NCBI GenBank assembly: GCA_030425205.1
Contig: JAUIAP010000001.1
Coordinates: 186,001-250,000, forward strand
Reading direction: 5' to 3'
DNA length: 64,000 nucleotides
From: Anaerolineae bacterium
GTDB lineage: Bacteria > Chloroflexota > Anaerolineae > Promineifilales > Promineifilaceae
In this document: positions 8,836-16,870 of the stretch, piece by piece
Layout of the letters: each line of letters begins with the position of its first letter
Numbering within the stretch: position 1 is the stretch's first letter
Made by a program: the position numbers and the translations under genes
The notes under the pieces: generated by a model
Seen by the model: the letters and a program-made list of their open reading frames with translations, nothing else
What the model was told of the DNA's origin: nothing
Databases searched by the model: none

Positions 8836-9229
8836 GCTCAATCACTCGTGGATCAGCTTGCATATAGAGCAAGTTCTCGCCATCCATCTCTAATACAAAC
8901 AAGCGTCCACAGACATCACAGCGTCCCTCGAAAAAGACGGTATCGGCCGAAATTTCATATCCATACGCCCCTGCCACCCGTCGCCGTACATTGTCATTGA
9001 GCGAAAGTGTCAACCAGTTGTTATGCTGTGCATCGATCTGCTCATTCAGCGTGTTGGTCCCAACATGGGCGCGATAGCCACTGAGAAAGTGGTCACAACG
9101 CTGGCAAGCCACGAAGTTGCGGGCAATGAGTTCATAAACGGTTGGTTCGTACATAGTGCGTGCCTGAGATGAAGGCACTTTAGCTTTGCCGCGCCGCTTA
9201 CGATTGCGTCGCTCCGATTGTCTCTTCAT
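8825..9229 (-). CDS. Small protein with two CxxC pairs (zinc ribbon-like)
   Basis: This 134-residue protein of unknown function begins with a strongly basic tail (MKRQSERRNRKRRGKAK), followed by a domain with two cysteine pairs: CQRC near residue 46 and CDVC near residue 109. Together they could bind one zinc. The frame is open further upstream to 9295, but that extension would overlap the end of selB and is hydrophobic and unlike the rest. The ATG at 9229 is therefore preferred. The basic tail suggests nucleic-acid or ribosome contact (inference). It lies directly downstream of selB on the same strand and may share its transcript. Confidence 0.6.
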   Translation of the reverse strand: MKRQSERRNRKRRGKAKVPSSQARTMYEPTVYELIARNFVACQRCDHFLSGYRAHVGTNTLNEQIDAQHNNWLTLSLNDNVRRRVAGAYGYEISADTVFFEGRCDVCGRLFVLEMDGENLLYMQADPRVIELSD

Positions 9230-9284
9230 AATTATTGAGTATAACGCAATGCCTACCTTTTGACTCGCAAACGACTGCATCGTT

Positions 9285-11195
9285 TCAAAAAACATCGACG
9301 CTCAACTCAGAACAATTCGCTGAGCGGTTGACCAGCTCCCGTGCATCATCAACTCGCCGCGTCACACGCTGGCTATCGAGGTGTTCGAGTAGCGCAATTG
9401 CATACTTGCGGCTTGTCTGGAAAATGTCGCGTAGATCGCCAACCGTGATGGTCTGATTTTCGCAGAGGTGATTAATGATGCGTTCAATAATGGTTGTATA
9501 GGTTTCGGCCGAAAAGACGACCGCCTCATTGACCTGCACCAGCGTTCCCTTGTCCAAGAGCGCAACATAGACCGCCTCACCGACAACCTCTTTTGCCTCT
9601 TTAACAGTGGGGGCGTTGATCCCAGCGGTTGCAAACTGGTTGAGGAGTGTTGCGATGGCGGCCTCTTGATCGGCCGAAAAAACGACCGCATGTCCCACCG
9701 CCTTCAAAAGTGAACCCGCTTCCACCAACCTTCCAGTCGCAACCATCTCCTCAACAAATGGATTAAACAGATTCGCTTTTAAGCCCAATCGGCTGCGAAT
9801 CTCCTCACGTGCCATCCCTAACCGCAGCGGGTTAACGCGGTGGAAATCAGTAACTAATTTCTCAACAGTCACTTGCCATCCGTTACAGGTTGCCGTCGTC
9901 AAAATATTTTTGCCAAATTCAACGATCTGTCCTGACGCGCGCAACTCGTCAAATGCCTTTTCAAACGTTGCCTCATCCAAACCAGCCCCTTTCTGCCATG
10001 TCGCTCGCGCAGTCGGTTCAAGACGCGCCAATGATTGCAACAGCAGCTCAGCGGGCGTTCCCTGCGCCAACGTCTCTAGGCGTTTAACGGTATCTGTGCG
10101 GAAGCGACGATGTTGGCGGCCGGGCTGTGGGTCTAGGATCTGTCCGCCACCCAGCGTTGCGGCAGGAGAGGGACGACGTAGAATGAAGCGATCCCCCCGC
10201 ACAACCGCTGCTGAATCGCGCAATGCAAGCTGCACAAAGCCTGTCTCGCCCGCAGCTATCTGTTCAGAACCAATGAGGCGTGTACGAGCGTTTATTTCGG
10301 CCGATCCCACAAATAGCTTCACCTCCTGATTATGCTTCAACGGCGCGTCCGCATCGGCCAGTTGACGATAGCTTGTGTCGATCAATACCGTCGGCGTGAT
10401 CACATCAGGCAGCGTCAAGACTTCGCCCCTTGCGACCTCTGATTTGTCAATTCCACTGATGTTGACCGCAACGCGGCTGCCCGGTCGCGCTGTCTCTCGC
10501 TTCGTTTTATGTGTTTGCAGACCACGCACACGTCCCGTCCGTCCGCTGGGCTGCAACACAATCTCATCCCCAACATGCAGCGAGCCACCCATCAATGTTC
10601 CCGTCACGATGGTGCCAAATCCACTGATCGAAAAAACGCGGTCTACAGGCAAGCGGGGGCGTCCTGTGTCGGGGCGTGCATCGGCCGACAGCAACTTTTC
10701 AACGAGCTGCGCCTTTAATGCATCCATCCCCCGTCCCGAAAATGCAGATACGGGAATCAATGGCGCATCTTCTAAAATCGTCCCCTCAACCGCCTCCGCG
10801 ACATCGAGCATCACCAGTTCGAGCCACTCTTCATCTTCGATCAAATCTGCTTTGGTCAGGGCGATGATCCCCCCACTCACTTCCAACAAATCTAAAATAG
10901 CGAGATGTTCACGTGTCTGCGGCATGACCCCCTCATCAGCCGCAATGACAAACACTGCTAAATCAACCCCACCAACTCCGGCCAACATATTCTCAATAAA
11001 ATCGCGATGACCCGGCACGTCAACCACGCCGATTTCATCATCGATCCCATCGAGCCGCAGCCACGCAAAACCCAGATCAATCGTCATTGCCCGCGCCTTT
11101 TCTTCCGCAAGCCGATCAGGATCGATCCCAGTCAATGCCTGTACAAGCGTCGATTTTCCGTGATCAACGTGTCCTGCTGTGCCAATGACAAACAT
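9285..11195 (-). CDS. selB: Selenocysteine-specific elongation factor SelB
   Basis: SelB is the EF-Tu-like GTPase that delivers selenocysteyl-tRNA to UGA codons with a SECIS hairpin. The 636-residue protein has G1 GHVDHGKST (residues 8-16), the SelB-typical MTIDLGFAWL switch I, DVPGHRDF (G3) and TKAD (G4). These are followed by EF-Tu-like beta barrels (VFSISGFGTIVTGTL) and C-terminal winged-helix repeats, ending with ITVGDLRDIFQTSRKYAIALLEHLDSQRVTRR. Length is normal for the family. No selA, selD, tRNA-Sec or recoded gene is seen nearby, so the rest of the system must lie elsewhere if it exists. Four TCGGCCGA octamers lie within the gene. Confidence 0.93.
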   Translation of the reverse strand: MFVIGTAGHVDHGKSTLVQALTGIDPDRLAEEKARAMTIDLGFAWLRLDGIDDEIGVVDVPGHRDFIENMLAGVGGVDLAVFVIAADEGVMPQTREHLAILDLLEVSGGIIALTKADLIEDEEWLELVMLDVAEAVEGTILEDAPLIPVSAFSGRGMDALKAQLVEKLLSADARPDTGRPRLPVDRVFSISGFGTIVTGTLMGGSLHVGDEIVLQPSGRTGRVRGLQTHKTKRETARPGSRVAVNISGIDKSEVARGEVLTLPDVITPTVLIDTSYRQLADADAPLKHNQEVKLFVGSAEINARTRLIGSEQIAAGETGFVQLALRDSAAVVRGDRFILRRPSPAATLGGGQILDPQPGRQHRRFRTDTVKRLETLAQGTPAELLLQSLARLEPTARATWQKGAGLDEATFEKAFDELRASGQIVEFGKNILTTATCNGWQVTVEKLVTDFHRVNPLRLGMAREEIRSRLGLKANLFNPFVEEMVATGRLVEAGSLLKAVGHAVVFSADQEAAIATLLNQFATAGINAPTVKEAKEVVGEAVYVALLDKGTLVQVNEAVVFSAETYTTIIERIINHLCENQTITVGDLRDIFQTSRKYAIALLEHLDSQRVTRRVDDARELVNRSANCSELSVDVF

Positions 11196-11220
11196 GGAAG
11201 GCCGTAAACGGTTAGCAGAG

Positions 11221-11271
11221 AACAGTGAACAGTTTGCCGCTGTTTACTGTTCCGTCCTGCCTACTGTTCAC
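11221..11271. repeat. Inverted 7-bp-unit repeat (GAACAGT type) in spacer
   Basis: Two tandem GAACAGT-like units at 11221-11232 pair with 11240-11251 in a 12-bp stem with one G-T. A further ACTGTTCACT copy ends the block. It fills the spacer between selB and the coiled-coil gene. It could act as a transcript hairpin, but no T-run is present. Confidence 0.55.
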
Positions 11272-12503
11272 TAAAATTCATCGGGGGTTGGAGCCAACGC
11301 GGGCTGTCGCCGCCTATTCGGGTCGTTGGCAATTGCCTTTTCGACCTCTTCGAGCCAGAGCGTGGGGAACTGCTTAATCGCGTCAGATTGTGCCGCTTGG
11401 ATGCGGAGGAGCATCTCTTTTTCAGTGCGCAGCGCAGCGTGCTTTTCTTCTAAATCGTGAATCTGGGTCAACATTTGGGTGTGGCGACGGTCGATTTGCT
11501 GCTGCTGTTGCTGCGTTTGAATCTCAAGCTGTTTGATGTATTTATCATTGTTGTTGAGAAATTCCTCCCAGCGATTCGCCATGCGATTGTTCTCAACGCG
11601 CACCAGCTCCGCCTGTTCGCGCTGCTGACGTTCAACGCCTTTACGCCATTCGGACAAAGATTGCGTAATGGCGCGAGCCTCTTTGGCTTGGTCGGCCAGA
11701 CGCAAAAACTCTTGGTGAAACTTTTGCATTTCCGTCGAATACGCCTCAAATTGCGAATTCCACGTATTTATTTGCTGCTGCCGTCCTAAATCGGCCGTTT
11801 TTGCCTGCTCCAGCCACTGCCTAATTTGCCGTTCATTCCCATCCGTGCTGCGCATCGCATCGTGCAAGGAGGTTTCATAGCGGGTTTGCTTGAGATTAAC
11901 GCTGTCTAGCCGCTCATGATTGGTTTGAGCGCGCTGTCCGTTTTCTAGCACCTTCGCTTCAAGCTGTGAAAATTGTCGCTGCAACTGTTTGACAGACTCC
12001 TCAATATAGCTGTTGCCGCTGGTCAGCGCGTCGATGCGTGTATCGTAGTGGGGGAAGCGATTTTGAATGTTGCCGATCATTTGCAAAAGCCGCGCATCTT
12101 CCGTTTTGCGCTGTTCAACCTGATCTTGCAATCGGCCGATTGCCGGCAGCTCTTTGCGAATCTCAGCAAATTCTCGATTAGTGATCTGCCGTTCGACCGA
12201 GCGCAGACGCTCAATTTCGCCGCCTGCCTCCTTGCGCTTATCGTTGACATCCTTCACGGCTTCAACCATGTCCGTGCGCAGTTGACGGATGCGTGCCTCA
12301 ACATCTTCCAAATTATTGAGCTTATGCCGCGCACTCGCCAGCCGCTCCTCTAACTTTTGGATGCGCTGATCGCGTGCATCGATTTCGCGCTGTTGCAACG
12401 TGATACGCTGCTCTAATTCAGTCATGCGGCGGTTATTTTTTCGCCGCTCCTCATCCATCCAATTTAGACGATTGATTATGTCAGTGAGTTGTTCGTTTGC
12501 CAT
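11271..12503 (-). CDS. Long coiled-coil protein, unknown function
   Basis: This protein of about 410 residues is almost wholly charged heptad-like sequence, for example LEQRITLQQREIDARDQRIQKLEERL near residues 30-55. It predicts an extended coiled coil interrupted near the middle and ends in a short Pro-rich tail (RRRQPALAPTPDEF). It has no signal peptide, membrane segment or enzymatic motif. A longer frame begins at a TTG at 12569, but MANEQLTD from the ATG at 12503 starts the coiled coil cleanly and is preferred. It could be structural or a scaffold, perhaps cytoskeletal, which is only inferred from its shape. It is upstream of selB on the same strand, with a palindromic spacer in between. 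Confidence 0.7.
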   Translation of the reverse strand: MANEQLTDIINRLNWMDEERRKNNRRMTELEQRITLQQREIDARDQRIQKLEERLASARHKLNNLEDVEARIRQLRTDMVEAVKDVNDKRKEAGGEIERLRSVERQITNREFAEIRKELPAIGRLQDQVEQRKTEDARLLQMIGNIQNRFPHYDTRIDALTSGNSYIEESVKQLQRQFSQLEAKVLENGQRAQTNHERLDSVNLKQTRYETSLHDAMRSTDGNERQIRQWLEQAKTADLGRQQQINTWNSQFEAYSTEMQKFHQEFLRLADQAKEARAITQSLSEWRKGVERQQREQAELVRVENNRMANRWEEFLNNNDKYIKQLEIQTQQQQQQIDRRHTQMLTQIHDLEEKHAALRTEKEMLLRIQAAQSDAIKQFPTLWLEEVEKAIANDPNRRRQPALAPTPDEF

Positions 12504-12761
12504 GAAGCGTATTGCGGCTTGCGTTTTCAGCGTGTGGGTTAGCTTTCGCCTTGCCAATAGAAGCAGCAAAGCGGGTTAATCAATATAAATGTCAACAAAC
12601 CTCAACGCAGTCCGTACTGTGTTATTGAGTGCGATTATAGCGTTTGCGACTTGAGGACAAAATGACGTTCATAAAATGTGTGGGCAATTTTTATTCCTAC
12701 CCTTCCATTTGAGTGGAATCATCGCTACAGTTTGTGCAAAAATAACCAGTAAAGTAATCCT

Positions 12762-13535
12762 ATGAACACACAACACCAAAAAATGATCAATCGGCCGATG
12801 CAGGATACCGCCATCTTCTCCCCGCCCAGTCACGAACACGATGTCCCCGAATCATGGCGCGTCTTTCGCATTATGAGCGAGTTTGTCGAAGGGTTCGATC
12901 TGCTTGAGGGGCTTGGCCCTGCGATTACGCTCTATGGCTCTGCGCGTACAAAGTCCGATCATCCGCAATATCTGGCTGCTGTAGAAACGGCGCGACTGCT
13001 CGGTGAAGCGGGATTCGCCATCATTACAGGTGGTGGGCCGGGCATGATGCAAGCTGGCAATGAAGGCGCACGCAAGGCAGGCACGATGTCGGTTGGTCTC
13101 AACATCGAGCTGCCCTTTGAACAGCACGTTAATCCTCATGTCGATTTAGAGATGAATTTTCGCTTTTTCTTTAGCCGCAAGACGATGCTGGTGCGCTATG
13201 CCAGTGGCTACGTCATTTTTCCCGGCGGTTATGGGACGATGGATGAGCTTTTTGAATCGTTGACCCTGATTCAAACGGGCAAGCTGCGCAGATTCCCAGT
13301 CGTTCTATTCGACTCATCCTACTGGGGCGGTTTGGTCGATTGGCTTAAAAATACAATGGCGGCTGAGGGCAAAATTGCGCCGAGTGATCTCGACCTGATT
13401 TTTGTCACAGATTCACCACAAGAAGCGTGTGATCATGTCATTAACTGTCTCAAAAGTGCCAACGATCATGCGGCATCAGAAAAAGCATCGACTGACGCAA
13501 TGATGGAAGCCGTACGCAATGCAGCGGCAGGTTAA
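12762..13535 (+). CDS. LOG-family (TIGR00730-like) phosphoribohydrolase
   Basis: This 257-residue Rossmann-fold protein has the LOG / 'lysine decarboxylase-like' signatures: ITGGGPGMMQAGNEGARKAG near residue 88, SRKTMLVRYASG near 140, and PGGYGTMDELFE near 158. In characterised members these motifs bind nucleoside 5'-monophosphates and cleave the N-glycosidic bond (cytokinin riboside monophosphate or AMP/pyrimidine-type substrates). It is longer at the N-terminus than the smallest LOGs, like the bacterial GYGTM group that acts on nucleotide salvage. It converges with the SGNH gene, overlapping it by four bases, so neither has room for its own terminator. Confidence 0.88.
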   Translation: MNTQHQKMINRPMQDTAIFSPPSHEHDVPESWRVFRIMSEFVEGFDLLEGLGPAITLYGSARTKSDHPQYLAAVETARLLGEAGFAIITGGGPGMMQAGNEGARKAGTMSVGLNIELPFEQHVNPHVDLEMNFRFFFSRKTMLVRYASGYVIFPGGYGTMDELFESLTLIQTGKLRRFPVVLFDSSYWGGLVDWLKNTMAAEGKIAPSDLDLIFVTDSPQEACDHVINCLKSANDHAASEKASTDAMMEAVRNAAAG

Positions 13536-16030
13536 GCTTTAATCCAATTTGCAATCCATCGCAGTGAAAACCAGATAAATAGCAAGATGGCCGCACTAAT
13601 GAGCAGCCAGATGTGCGTGATCGAGCGATCTGTTTCGGCCGAATCCAGCCCAATATTGGTTGGCACACCGTCAAATGAAAGCGTCTGCTGCATGTCGCCA
13701 TGCAGGATGAGGTCGCCGTTGCTGGTGGAAAGGATGCGTGGAGAGGCGGTGATTTCGGCCGATTCACAGGGCGACGGATCACAATTTGCTCCTGCCAAAG
13801 GCGCAAACCGAACGATTCCAAAAACAACTTCGCCCGCTTGCGTCGCAATATTTGCGCCTGTCAAACGGACAGTACCCGCTTCAAATGCCACATTGCACGC
13901 GCCTGTAATATCGTCACCAACTTCGCATTCAAGCGGGACGGTCGTCTCTGGGTCATAGTGCAAATCGACTGTCAGTGCGCCAATCGTCGTTTGGTCGGAT
14001 GATAGTGTGGCTGCAACTGCAATCTGCCCACTGCCAGCAGGAATGAGCGATAAATCGGCCGAATCCATATCCTGTCGCACAGATCGCTCTCCTGCGCAAA
14101 GCAGATTGCCAATCCCCTCTTCACACTGCACGATGTACAGCGCATCGACTATATCGCAGGCTTGGCTTTCATCCACATCACATTGTGACAGTTGCAATGT
14201 ATCTTCTGTTTGCGGACAGCTTGCTACAGCGCGGCGCAAGTTGACGATATATTGTGAAATATAGAGCGCATCGGTGACATTGCGCACCGCATCACACGAA
14301 ACGTCACCAAGCAGGTTTCCAGTAGCAACAGGCGTGCTGGTCGGGGCCAATGTGGGTACCAAGGCGGGTGTCGAGGTTGGCTGTATGAGCGGCGTGCCCG
14401 AAACGGCATTCGTAAACGACTCCGCCCATAGGTCGATCACTTTAACCATGCCCAGATCATCATGATGGGTTCCGTCATTTCCAAAAAAACTGCTCCCCTC
14501 TTCTTCAATGTTGTAACGAAACGCCGTATAGAGATCAGGGCCCGGAATTAGGCGGTATTTCGCCGTCACGGCATCAATGTCAGCCAGAATTTTGCGCTTG
14601 GTTTCCAGCGACCCAAAACCCCCACGCGACTCATCCGTATCTGGAATCCGCGCAACAATCGGCACGCGACCCAGCGCAATCAAATCAGCAACAGCCGCAT
14701 CGAGTCGATTGCCAAATTCTGTGACATTTGCACCCGCGACACCAATTGCAGACGCTGGATCGCCCGCATCATTTGTGCCAAGCGCGATCCCCCAAAAGCG
14801 TGCATTCACCTGCATCTCATCTTGCGCCAGTGCATCATAGATATCGTAGTCGATCTCCGCTTGATCCATCAGACCAGTTGAATTTTGACCAACCAAACCA
14901 TACGTCGTTAACGGCATGTCATGATCAGTTTGACGCAATCTCTTGACAACCGCCGCAAATCCTGTTGCGCCGATAGTCTCAAAGTTGGAAGAGGTTAAGG
15001 AGTCTCCATAGATAACAAACGAGTCGGGCAGGCTTCCATCGCCATTTACGGCGAAGAGGCGGATTTCGCGCAGCCCAAAATCGTTGCCAACCTCCCCTGT
15101 TGCATCAGCGTTACTATCTGTGACGTACATCCGCATCCAATTATAGCCACCCGCAGGAACCGTCAGCTTGTGTGTACGTTGGCTGCGGTCATTGTCGACA
15201 ACTGTCAGGAGGGTTTGCCACGTGCCGTCGCTGCCGTTGGTTGAATCGGCCGAAACTTCGAGCAAATAGTTGCGCGGATTACTTTCTGGAAAGGTCCCTG
15301 AATTGGGGCGTGGATACCAGTTGCCGTTGACAAAGTAACTAAAAAAGTAGTCACCAACCAGCTCCTGCCCCAACTCAACAGCCACAATTGCCACCTCGCC
15401 CATAGCTGAATCGGCCGTAAATTGCGCCGAGCCAGTGCGTGTCAACCCATTGCTGCCACAACGATAGTCGGTCAAAAATTCGCTCGGGGCGGCACTGTTG
15501 TTTTCTGGCTGTTGATAACAAAAAGAGGATTCGACATTGTGCGTATAGACGGTGCGCCCAGCCGCGATATTCTCAAATGTAATGTTCGGGGGTTGAAGAA
15601 AACTCGGATCGATGGTGTAGACAGTAAATGGAGAAGAGGTTGTGGCATTTTCGGCCGATTGCAACGCTAACACGCCCACGCCATCTGCCACTTCTGGCAC
15701 AATCGCTTTCACAAATCCATCCGTCCACAAGACAACTTCGGCCGACGCGCCCAAAATAGAAACCGTCCCCTGTGCTGCGCCAAATCCCGTTCCAAAAATC
15801 CCAATTTCTGCGCCGCTGACGCCTACTGCATTTGCAACTTCAATGACGGGTGTTGTAATGGTCTCTACCATTATGGGTGGGGATAAATCACGCTGTCCAT
15901 CACCAACCAATTCTGCGGCGGAACTCTTTCCCACACAACCGCTCAATGACAAAACAATTACCGTTACCAAAAAAAGTGTTCGATCTACCAATGCTGAATA
16001 GAGGCGCCCGCACATTAACATTACTCCCAT
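13532..16030 (-). CDS. Surface lipoprotein: TIG, SGNH hydrolase, dockerin-like, cohesin-like, C-terminal anchor
   Basis: This 832-residue secreted protein starts with a lipoprotein signal ending LSLSGC. Then come a TIG/IPT domain (about 60-137), a beta-sandwich (145-330), and an SGNH/GDSL hydrolase (335-560) with YGDSLTSSN (nucleophile block), GTNDAGD and DGTHHDDLG (Asp/His block). A Thr/Pro linker follows, then a dockerin-like pair (VTDALYISQYIV and IVDALYIVQC, about 590-660) and a cohesin-like domain (about 680-790) with ALTVDLHYDP and VVFGIVRFAPL. A membrane helix near residue 808 closes it. SGNH enzymes deacylate or de-esterify lipids and glycans. Carrying both dockerin-like and cohesin-like parts in one chain is common in Chloroflexota exoproteins. 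The gene has at least seven TCGGCCGA copies. Confidence 0.75.
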   Translation of the reverse strand: MGVMLMCGRLYSALVDRTLFLVTVIVLSLSGCVGKSSAAELVGDGQRDLSPPIMVETITTPVIEVANAVGVSGAEIGIFGTGFGAAQGTVSILGASAEVVLWTDGFVKAIVPEVADGVGVLALQSAENATTSSPFTVYTIDPSFLQPPNITFENIAAGRTVYTHNVESSFCYQQPENNSAAPSEFLTDYRCGSNGLTRTGSAQFTADSAMGEVAIVAVELGQELVGDYFFSYFVNGNWYPRPNSGTFPESNPRNYLLEVSADSTNGSDGTWQTLLTVVDNDRSQRTHKLTVPAGGYNWMRMYVTDSNADATGEVGNDFGLREIRLFAVNGDGSLPDSFVIYGDSLTSSNFETIGATGFAAVVKRLRQTDHDMPLTTYGLVGQNSTGLMDQAEIDYDIYDALAQDEMQVNARFWGIALGTNDAGDPASAIGVAGANVTEFGNRLDAAVADLIALGRVPIVARIPDTDESRGGFGSLETKRKILADIDAVTAKYRLIPGPDLYTAFRYNIEEEGSSFFGNDGTHHDDLGMVKVIDLWAESFTNAVSGTPLIQPTSTPALVPTLAPTSTPVATGNLLGDVSCDAVRNVTDALYISQYIVNLRRAVASCPQTEDTLQLSQCDVDESQACDIVDALYIVQCEEGIGNLLCAGERSVRQDMDSADLSLIPAGSGQIAVAATLSSDQTTIGALTVDLHYDPETTVPLECEVGDDITGACNVAFEAGTVRLTGANIATQAGEVVFGIVRFAPLAGANCDPSPCESAEITASPRILSTSNGDLILHGDMQQTLSFDGVPTNIGLDSAETDRSITHIWLLISAAILLFIWFSLRWIANWIKA

Positions 16031-16379
16031 TTCTAATAACCGCCATTGTGCTCACTTGTTGGGCCAACCCAGCCAGCAATGCACCTAATCGTAAGTCTAG
16101 CGAATCAAATTTGCCGATAACAGGAGGCTCGCATGAATTTTGCCTCAAGCGGGGGGATTTTCGGCCGATTTACGCTCTCCTTGTAGGATATGTCGTAAGA
16201 AAATCCCTTAAAGACCCTTGCGGATGCCCTAGAAAAGCTCTATAATTGTCGTTCCTAGCGGCCTAGAGGTCGCTTTTAGTTTGTATAAATTGGTTCGGCT
16301 TCCCCGAATATTCAGAATTCAAATAGATAGCTTTTCAGCAGAACACTGACTGCTTAAAGTTGTTGCGCTAGGTGATGAA
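16031..16379. other. 349-bp divergent intergenic region between the SGNH gene and rpmB
   Basis: No coding frame convinces here. It holds one TCGGCCGA (16161-16168), the predicted rpmB promoter (16218-16246) and about 130 bases of rpmB leader. The leader shows no strong hairpin by eye. Confidence 0.6.
16218..16246 (+). promoter_or_regulatory. Predicted sigma70-type promoter of rpmB
   Basis: TTGCGG at 16218-16223, a 17-bp spacer and TATAAT at 16241-16246. Spacing and -10 are consensus, and the -35 matches three to four positions. Confidence 0.7.
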
Positions 16380-16562
16380 ATGGCAAAATGTGAAATGTGC
16401 GGCAAGAAACCGCTAACTGGAAACAATGTGAGCTTCTCGCAGAAAAAGACGAAACGGCGTTTTAAGCCAAACATTCAACGGGCAACCTTCTATGAAGGTG
16501 GCGTCGCCATCAAGAAGTACGTTTGCACCCGTTGTTTGCGGACTGCTGTCAAAGCAGTTTAG
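16380..16562 (+). CDS. rpmB: 50S ribosomal protein L28
   Basis: This 60-residue L28 begins [19 protein letters not shown] and contains [11 protein letters not shown] and the second cysteine pair [14 protein letters not shown]. Together with CEMC this gives the four-cysteine, zinc-binding form of the protein. L28 is a structural protein of the large ribosomal subunit. The gene stands alone with its own promoter about 134 bases upstream and a terminator about 95 bases downstream. It has no TCGGCCGA copy. Confidence 0.96.
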   Translation: MAKCEMCGKKPLTGNNVSFSQKKTKRRFKPNIQRATFYEGGVAIKKYVCTRCLRTAVKAV

Positions 16563-16870
16563 CCGCTGACAATCGACGCAGCTATTGCGTGCGATAAGCT
16601 TAGGGGTTTCAAATCCCGTCTCATCTTCGTTTTAAGAACGATTCATAAACAGAATGGCGAACCAATACGAGTTCGCTTTTTGTTTTTGGGGATTTCACCA
16701 CCCCATTTGCACCAACCCATCAGCCAGCTACACTTATAAATCTATTCACACCTTCTCGGTTCTTTAGCCGACATTAAACATCTGCTAGATCAACGTCACT
16801 TTCCACACACATAGGGTTTATCACTACCGTTGTGAGCTTCCGCGCACACTTGGAAAATTGGGAGAAAGGA
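16563..16870 (+). other. 308-bp region: rpmB 3' end, terminator and pfaA leader
   Basis: After the rpmB stop the sequence holds the terminator at 16657-16686. About 185 bases of leader before pfaA follow, with no clear consensus promoter (a TATAAA at 16735-16740 lacks a good -35). A good Shine-Dalgarno, GGAG at 16861-16864, sits six bases before the chosen pfaA start. Confidence 0.55.
16657..16686 (+). terminator. Rho-independent terminator after rpmB
   Basis: Stem GCGAAC (16657-16662) / GTTCGC (16671-16676), followed by a T-rich run. Confidence 0.75.

Noticed and set aside
16600..16640. T-arm-like text GGTTTCAAATCCC after rpmB
   Set aside because: The stems do not pair for a tRNA or tmRNA, and no acceptor or anticodon arm can be drawn.
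16832..16870. GTG start of pfaA at 16832
   Set aside because: ATG 16871 has GGAG six bases ahead and begins just before the conserved KS sequence.
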